DNA of 36,505 nt, taken from NCBI GenBank assembly GCA_016927065.1, contig JAFGNJ010000027.1, positions 1-36,505 on the forward strand. Direction: 5' to 3'. Below the pieces are notes generated by a model that was not told the origin of the DNA, did no database searches, and worked only from the letters and a program-made list of their open reading frames with translations. Made by a program: the position numbers and the translations under genes. Positions 31,322-36,505 of this stretch are shown one piece after another. The DNA is from Deltaproteobacteria bacterium. Lineage in GTDB: Bacteria > Desulfobacterota > B13-G15 > RBG-16-54-18. Position 1 is the stretch's first letter. Every line of letters begins with the position of its first letter.

Positions 31322-32797
31322 ATGGCGAGAAAAAAGATCGTTATAATCGGCGCCGGGCTAAGCGGGCTCTCTTCTGCGGCCTTGCTCGCGAAACAGGGAT
31401 TTGCCGTAACCGTCCTTGATAAACTGCAAACCCCTGGTGGGGTGGCGCGGTCTTTTTCCGACCAGGGGTTCACCTTTGATGGAGGACCCAGTTGGTATCT
31501 TATGCCCGAGGTCTTTGAACGATTTTTTGCCGATTTCGGGAGGAGCCCCGCTGACTTTTATGATCTTGTTCCCCTTGATCCGTCCTATCAGGTCTTTTTC
31601 GGCGCCAATGATTCGTTAATTATTACCCGGGACCGGGACAATACGTGCCAACTATTTGAAGGACTGGAAAAAGGGGCTGGCAAAAAAATTGATGAATATC
31701 TCCAGGACGCTCGGTACAAATACGAGACCGCTATGGAGGAGTTTTTGTATCGAGAGTATCGATCCCTGTTCGATTTTTTTAATAAGCGGACGATGGTGGA
31801 GGGGGCAAAGCTCAGTTTGTTTCAGAGCCTTGATAAGCATATTCGACGCTCATTTACCCACAAAAAGATACAGAAAATACTCGGCTATAATGTTGTCTTC
31901 ATCGGCTGTTCACCCTTTAAGAGTCCCGCACTCTATTCCCTTATGTCCCACGTGGATATTACGATAGGGGTTTTTTACCCAAAAGGTGGGATTGTTCGAT
32001 TGGTAGAGGCGATCTATAAGGTGGCCAAAGATCACGGTGCGGAGTTTCTTTTTGGTGAAGAGGCCAAGGCCGTCACCATTGCAGGGGGAAGGGCGACCGG
32101 CGTGAAAACGGATAACGGGATGATAGATGCCGACGGCGTTCTTGCCGCCGTCGATTACCACCACGCTGAACAGGATCTCATCCCCCCTCCATACCGGCGT
32201 TACTCCCCGTCCTATTGGCGTAAACGGGTGCTCGCCCCTTCGGCATTGCTTATCTATCTGGGCCTCAATAAGAAGATATCCGGTCTTGAGCATCATAACC
32301 TCTTTTTGTCGGACCACTGGGAACGGCACTTTACGGCCATTTTTGATAAGCCCGCATGGCCGGAAAACCCATCCTATTACATCGGGTGTTCCTCAAAGAC
32401 CGATCCGACGGGTGCGCCCTCGAATGGAGAAAATCTCTTCGTGCTGGTTCCCCTTGCCCCGGGGCTTGACGATAACGAACACATACGGGAAGGTTTTGTT
32501 GAGAAGATCATCAACCATCTGGAAGGGCTGTTGGGGGTGAAGATCACTGATGCCGTTGTAGTGAAGCACATCGTAGCACAGCGGGATTTTAATCAATCTT
32601 ATAACCTTTATAAGGGGACCGCTATGGGGTTGGCCCACACCCTCTTGCAATCGGCACTCTTCAGGCCGTCGCATCGGAGCAAAAAGGTATCAAACCTTTA
32701 TTTCTCCAGCCACTATACCCACCCGGGAATCGGGATGCCGATGGTGATCATTTCAAGCCATATTGTTGCTGATATCATAGGGAGTGATTTCTCATGA
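31322..32797 (+). CDS. Carotenoid desaturase/oxygenase of the CrtI/CrtN family (copy 1)
   Basis: This 491-residue FAD-dependent enzyme has the dinucleotide-binding motif IIGAGLSGLSSAALLAKQGF at its N-terminus, DGGPSWYLMPEVFE, and the C-terminal family signature LYFSSHYTHPGIGMPMVI. The family includes phytoene and diapophytoene desaturases and the related ketolase/oxygenase CrtP. Two diverged copies in the operon suggest one desaturates and the other oxidises the chain end. The stop overlaps the synthase start by 4 nt. The exact step cannot be assigned by eye. Confidence 0.88.
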   Translation: MARKKIVIIGAGLSGLSSAALLAKQGFAVTVLDKLQTPGGVARSFSDQGFTFDGGPSWYLMPEVFERFFADFGRSPADFYDLVPLDPSYQVFFGANDSLIITRDRDNTCQLFEGLEKGAGKKIDEYLQDARYKYETAMEEFLYREYRSLFDFFNKRTMVEGAKLSLFQSLDKHIRRSFTHKKIQKILGYNVVFIGCSPFKSPALYSLMSHVDITIGVFYPKGGIVRLVEAIYKVAKDHGAEFLFGEEAKAVTIAGGRATGVKTDNGMIDADGVLAAVDYHHAEQDLIPPPYRRYSPSYWRKRVLAPSALLIYLGLNKKISGLEHHNLFLSDHWERHFTAIFDKPAWPENPSYYIGCSSKTDPTGAPSNGENLFVLVPLAPGLDDNEHIREGFVEKIINHLEGLLGVKITDAVVVKHIVAQRDFNQSYNLYKGTAMGLAHTLLQSALFRPSHRSKKVSNLYFSSHYTHPGIGMPMVIISSHIVADIIGSDFS

Positions 32798-33645
32798 ACA
32801 GGCTCATCTTTAATACCTTCAAACGGGGGAGCAAGACCTATTTTTACAGCAGTATCTTCTTCTCAAAAGAAGTGCGCGATGATGTATTTGCCCTCTATAG
32901 CTTTGTACGCAAAGCCGATAATTTTGTTGACGTGATGCCTCAGATGAAAGACGAGTTTTACCGCTTTAAAGACGCCTATTATAATGCACTGCAGGGAAAG
33001 GCCAGCTCCGATATCATTATCAATTCCTTTATCAAGCTCTTGCGCCGGAAGTCATTTAACCGTGCCTGGATCGATGCCTTCTTCGAATCGATGGAGATGG
33101 ATCTCACCAAGGGGCGATATGAGACCATCGAAGAGACCTTGCACTATATTTATGGCTCGGCAGAGGTCATTGGTCTCATGATGGCGAAGATTATGAACCT
33201 TGATCCTCAATCCTATCAATGTGCACAGTATCTGGGAAGGGCCATGCAGTATATCAATTTTATACGCGATATCGAGGAGGATCTTACGCTGGGAAGAACC
33301 TACCTCCCACTGCAAGATTCAGGGTTGGAGCGGCTCGATCTCGATTATGTCATTGAGCGGCAGGATGCGTTTCGCGAGTTTATCTGGACCCACATTGGGC
33401 TCTATTATCAATGGCAGAAGGAGGCGGAGCAAGGCTTCGCCTATATCCCGAAACGGTATCTCATTCCCATAAAGACGGCTAGTGACATGTATCAGTGGAC
33501 GGCGGAACGAATCTACCGAAATCCCCTGGTGGTCTTTCACCAGAAGGTCAAGCCGTCGATCCCGCGGATCGTCATGCAGATAGCCGCGAACAGCCTTATG
33601 GGCACTACAAGGCTATCTTCAAGTCCAGAAGCGCCCCATGGCTGA
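32794..33645 (+). CDS. Phytoene/diapophytoene (squalene) synthase family protein
   Basis: This 283-residue head-to-head prenyl synthase has both Asp-rich motifs: RKADNFVDV (DxxxD) near residue 45 and NFIRDIEEDLTLGRTYLP (DxxxD) near residue 155. It joins two C15 or C20 diphosphates to form the carotenoid backbone. Whether the product is C30 (CrtM) or C40 (CrtB) is open, but the neighbouring genes resemble C30 pathways. It overlaps the genes on both sides (4 and 8 nt). Confidence 0.9.
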   Translation: MNRLIFNTFKRGSKTYFYSSIFFSKEVRDDVFALYSFVRKADNFVDVMPQMKDEFYRFKDAYYNALQGKASSDIIINSFIKLLRRKSFNRAWIDAFFESMEMDLTKGRYETIEETLHYIYGSAEVIGLMMAKIMNLDPQSYQCAQYLGRAMQYINFIRDIEEDLTLGRTYLPLQDSGLERLDLDYVIERQDAFREFIWTHIGLYYQWQKEAEQGFAYIPKRYLIPIKTASDMYQWTAERIYRNPLVVFHQKVKPSIPRIVMQIAANSLMGTTRLSSSPEAPHG

Positions 33646-35125
33646 CAAGCGGTGCGCGATAATTGGTGGGGGATTAGGGGGGCTCGCCGCCGCAGTCAGG
33701 ATCGCCGGCTACGGGATAGCGGTGGATCTCTATGAGCAGCACGATCATGTCGGTGGCAAGGCGAACGAGCTGCACATGGAGGGCTTTCGTTTTGATACCG
33801 GTCCTTCACTCCTCACCATGCCCTTTGTGCTTGAATCCCTGTTCGCCGATGTCGGTGAAGATGTGAGGAATTATTTTACCATTAATCCCCTTGCCCAGCA
33901 CTGCAAATATTTCTATCCCGATAGCACCGAGATCACCGCCTTTGCGGATAGTGACGATTTTATGCGAGAAATCGCGACCAAGACCACCGAGAGTGCTGCG
34001 AACGTCAAAAAATACCTCAGCTACAGCAAGGGCATTTATGGCCTCTCCGCCGACCTCTTTCTCTTCAACGATATCCATGAGTTTTCCACGTATCGGGAAC
34101 AGGGCTCGCCGAAGACGCTCCTCAATTTGTGGAAGCTCGATTCCTTGCGCACGGTGCACCGCGCCAATACCTCCTTTTTTCGGGATCCCCGGGTCGTCCA
34201 ACTTTTTGACCGTTACACCACCTACAATGGATCAAACCCCTATAAGGCCCCGGCCACGCTCAACATAATCCCCCATGTGGAATACAATATGGGGAGCTTC
34301 ATCGTGCGGGAGGGCATTTATCGGATACCGCAGGCGCTGGGAAAGCTGGCCGAAAAACAAGGAGTGACCATGCACACCAATAGGCGGGTGGAGCGCATCG
34401 TGCATGCGAACAAGCAGGTGCAAGGGATCCTCGTTGACAGTGAGATGATACCCTATGACTTCGTTTGCTCCAATGCGGATGTTGTTACCACCTATCGAGA
34501 CCTCTTGAAAGATGAGACCTCACGGGACGCTAAGCGATATAGGCACCTTGAGCCGTCATCATCGGCCCTGGTCTTTTTCTGGGGGGTCAGGGGGGGGGTA
34601 TCGAAGAAACTCAGTGTACACAACATCCTCTTTTCCTCGGATTATAAAGAAGAGTTTGGCGAGCTTTTTGATCGCAAGGTATGTCCCCGAGATCCTACGG
34701 TCTATATCTATTGCTCCTCTCTGTTTAATCCCGCAGATGCACCGAAAGGCAATGAAAACTGGTTTGTGATGATCAACGCCCCCTATGACGATGGGCAGGA
34801 TTGGGAACACGAAACGCAGGAGAGCAGAAAACGGATTGTGCACAAGATAGATTCCCTGTTACATATCGATATCGAACGCAACGTCACCTGCGAGCGGATC
34901 ACCACTCCCCAGGATATAGCGGTTCAGACCATGAGTCATCGAGGGAGCATCTACGGTATATCCTCAAACAGCAGGACGGCGGCCTTTATGCGTCAGCGCA
35001 ATCGATCCAAGCGCTATCGCGGGCTCTATTTCTGCGGGGGGAGCGCCCACCCGGGGGGCGGCATCCCTTTGGTGCTCCTTTCCGGTAAGATATGTGCGGA
35101 TCTCGTGAAGAGGTTTGAACTATGA
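33638..35125 (+). CDS. Carotenoid desaturase/oxygenase of the CrtI/CrtN family (copy 2)
   Basis: This 495-residue FAD enzyme has CAIIGGGLGGLAAAVRIAGY, GGKANELHMEGFRFDTGPSL (classic CrtI FDTGPS motif), RYTTYNGSNPYKAPATLN, and the C-terminal LYFCGGSAHPGGGIPLVLLS. The FDTGPSLLTMP and YNGSNPYKAP segments are closer to desaturases than copy 1, so I guess this is the main desaturase (CrtN/CrtI) and copy 1 the oxygenase-type. It overlaps the synthase by 8 nt and the acyltransferase by 4 nt. Confidence 0.9.
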   Translation: MADKRCAIIGGGLGGLAAAVRIAGYGIAVDLYEQHDHVGGKANELHMEGFRFDTGPSLLTMPFVLESLFADVGEDVRNYFTINPLAQHCKYFYPDSTEITAFADSDDFMREIATKTTESAANVKKYLSYSKGIYGLSADLFLFNDIHEFSTYREQGSPKTLLNLWKLDSLRTVHRANTSFFRDPRVVQLFDRYTTYNGSNPYKAPATLNIIPHVEYNMGSFIVREGIYRIPQALGKLAEKQGVTMHTNRRVERIVHANKQVQGILVDSEMIPYDFVCSNADVVTTYRDLLKDETSRDAKRYRHLEPSSSALVFFWGVRGGVSKKLSVHNILFSSDYKEEFGELFDRKVCPRDPTVYIYCSSLFNPADAPKGNENWFVMINAPYDDGQDWEHETQESRKRIVHKIDSLLHIDIERNVTCERITTPQDIAVQTMSHRGSIYGISSNSRTAAFMRQRNRSKRYRGLYFCGGSAHPGGGIPLVLLSGKICADLVKRFEL

Positions 35126-35790
35126 TCAAGGCGGCGCCTCATCCAGTGGCTTTGCGCATCTTTCGCGGGTATATCTACCGGCAATTAAAGAAGCATTTTC
35201 AGGCCTTTTATATGCTTAACGACTTCCCCGTTATCCCGAAAGATCAGAGTTTGCTCATTACACCGAATCACTTCAGCTGGTGGGACGGTTTTTTTGTCGA
35301 TTATCTCTGCATGCGTTTTTTGAAGCGACAGATCTACCTCATGATGCTTGAGGAGCAAATGCAGCACTATTGGTATTTTAAGATGTTCGGCGCCTTTTCC
35401 ATTGATCCCGGCAATGCCCCCAGTGTTCTGGAGACCTTACAGTACACTATTGGACCCCTCCTGGACCCCGCCAATTTCGTAGTCATGTATCCCCAAGGGG
35501 TGCTTGAGCCCTACGACAAGCGGCCTATAATTATCAAAAAGGGTGGGTTGCGGTATCTCATCACCCATGCCCCCCACTCCTTTTTGATATTACCCATCGG
35601 ATTCAGGGTAACCTTTTATGATGAAAAACATCCCGAGATCAGCGTGCGGATGGGTGATATCATGGAATCGAAAGCAGTAAAAGCCGACTTCAATTACTTT
35701 AAAGAGCGATTTATCCATAACCTCGGGGAACTCGACAAGGGGACCTTCGAGAGACAATTTAGAAGGGACTTGTTTCAATGGAAACCATAA
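35122..35790 (+). CDS. PlsC-type acyltransferase of the carotenoid operon
   Basis: This 222-residue protein has the acyltransferase motif NHFSWWDGFF (HX4D) near residue 51 and a second motif, MYPQGVLEPYDKRP, at the EGTR-type position. It belongs to the glycerolphosphate/lysophosphatidate acyltransferase fold. In staphyloxanthin-type pathways a fatty acid is put on the sugar of a glycosylated carotenoid; the position beside a glycosyltransferase suggests the same role. It overlaps the upstream desaturase (ATGA) and the glycosyltransferase by 13 nt. Confidence 0.82.
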   Translation: MIKAAPHPVALRIFRGYIYRQLKKHFQAFYMLNDFPVIPKDQSLLITPNHFSWWDGFFVDYLCMRFLKRQIYLMMLEEQMQHYWYFKMFGAFSIDPGNAPSVLETLQYTIGPLLDPANFVVMYPQGVLEPYDKRPIIIKKGGLRYLITHAPHSFLILPIGFRVTFYDEKHPEISVRMGDIMESKAVKADFNYFKERFIHNLGELDKGTFERQFRRDLFQWKP

Positions 35791-36505
35791 TCGTCGTTAT
35801 TATGAGCTTATTTTTGGGCTTTATTACCCTGGTGGTGCTCTTCAACTTTTTCGCCGCGCCTGTCATCAAAAATACGGACTATCGCCTGCGGCGCAGACCC
35901 CTCGTATCGATCCTCATTCCGGCCAGAAACGAGGAAGCGAATATCGGGGGGTGTCTGTCGCACGTCTTGAACCAGTCGTATTCCAATTTCGAGGTCATCG
36001 TGCTCGATGACCAGTCCGAGGACGATAGCTACAAGATTGTCGCGGAGATGAAAAAAGGGCATGCCAATCTCACACTGGTTCGCGGGAAGGATCTTCCAAA
36101 GGGTTGGAACGGCAAGAACTGGGCTTGTCATCAGCTCTCCCAAAAGGCGCGGGGGGAGATCATCATCTTTGTCGATGCCGATTGCACTTTGGCCCCTTGG
36201 ACCATAGAGACGGCGCTCGCAATGATGGAGCGCTATGGATTGGACCTGCTCAGCTCCTTTCCCACACAGAAGCTCAAAGGGATCGCCGGGTACCTGCTCG
36301 TGCCCGTGATGGATTGGCTCCTCCTCTCCTTTTTGCCTTTGCGCATGGTCTACCTCTCCCCGCACAAGTCCTTTGTCGCAGCCAACGGTCAGTTCATGGC
36401 TTTTGTCAGGAAGCGGTACGATGCCATCGGCGGGCATAAGGGAGTGGCTGATCAAGTGGTTGAGGATATGGAGCTCGCCAGGGCCATCAAGATTCGGGGG
36501 TTTCG
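35778..36505 (+). CDS. Family 2 glycosyltransferase of the carotenoid operon (partial)
   Basis: I translated this by hand; it runs off the window. It begins METIIVVIMSLFLGF (membrane helix), then RPLVSILIPARNEEANIGGC, EVIVLDDQSEDDSY and the DxD-type IIIFVDADC, followed by a QVVEDMELARAIKIRG segment. This pattern is close to CrtQ-like hopanoid/carotenoid glycosyltransferases, which attach glucose to a carotenoid end. Its ATG overlaps the acyltransferase stop by 13 nt. A large reverse frame here is only its shadow. Confidence 0.88.
   Translation, partial: METIIVVIMSLFLGFITLVVLFNFFAAPVIKNTDYRLRRRPLVSILIPARNEEANIGGCLSHVLNQSYSNFEVIVLDDQSEDDSYKIVAEMKKGHANLTLVRGKDLPKGWNGKNWACHQLSQKARGEIIIFVDADCTLAPWTIETALAMMERYGLDLLSSFPTQKLKGIAGYLLVPVMDWLLLSFLPLRMVYLSPHKSFVAANGQFMAFVRKRYDAIGGHKGVADQVVEDMELARAIKIRGF

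Noticed and set aside
35808..36455. Minus-strand frame of 215 codons at the window end
   Set aside because: Antisense to the family 2 glycosyltransferase, whose GT-A motifs are evident.

Overview
The window looks like the chromosome of an anaerobic, probably deltaproteobacterial (Desulfobacterota-like) bacterium. The pointers are a Tat-exported selenocysteine formate dehydrogenase, a multihaem cytochrome, a DUF1844 protein, G/C-rich CCCCCCTTT/AAAGGGGGG repeats and feo-type iron uptake. The assignment is inference; there is no rRNA marker, and I saw no rRNA, tRNA or CRISPR array.

Layout. 1-3.2 kb (minus): a two-component module of a substrate-binding-protein-type sensor kinase, a lone receiver and a receiver-PAS-HD-GYP protein cut by the window edge. 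3.7-7.3 kb: adenine deaminase and a divergent B12-binding radical SAM protein, with a 42-bp tandem repeat between them. 7.3-9.6 kb (minus): a nucleotidyltransferase/small-protein pair, a DUF1844 protein, KptA and a small cysteine protein. 9.8-12.6 kb (minus): deoxynucleoside kinase and panB-panC-panD. 12.8-19.1 kb (plus): formate dehydrogenase alpha (in-frame UGA) and beta, fdhE, a collapsed fdhD remnant and a LysR regulator. 19.2-22.4 kb (plus): an 11-haem cytochrome, a periplasmic rhodanese and a UshA-like protein; the first and third are each interrupted by an in-frame UGA followed by a bacterial-SECIS-like hairpin. 22.5-26.6 kb (minus): an iron operon fur / NifX-like / Fur-FeoA fusion / feoA / feoB. 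26.7-28.1 kb (plus): a DapL-like aminotransferase behind a tyrosine-rich leader peptide and a terminator. 28.5-30.3 kb: an AT-rich IS1595-type element with two passenger genes. 30.4-36.5 kb (plus): a secreted SRPBCC protein and a carotenoid operon (two CrtI-type desaturases, a CrtB/CrtM-type synthase, an acyltransferase, a glycosyltransferase) resembling staphyloxanthin-type pathways; it runs off the window.

How it fits together. The strongest theme is selenium and periplasmic redox at 13-22.4 kb: three UGA-interrupted genes in under 10 kb, two of them in a cytochrome-rhodanese-UshA-like cluster that probably handles sulfur or selenium species or extracellular electron transfer. The second theme is regulatory leaders: a tyrosine-codon attenuator candidate, a terminator in the fdh leader, a seemingly leaderless fur mRNA with a near-palindrome over its start, and IS promoters whose -35 boxes lie in the terminal inverted repeats.
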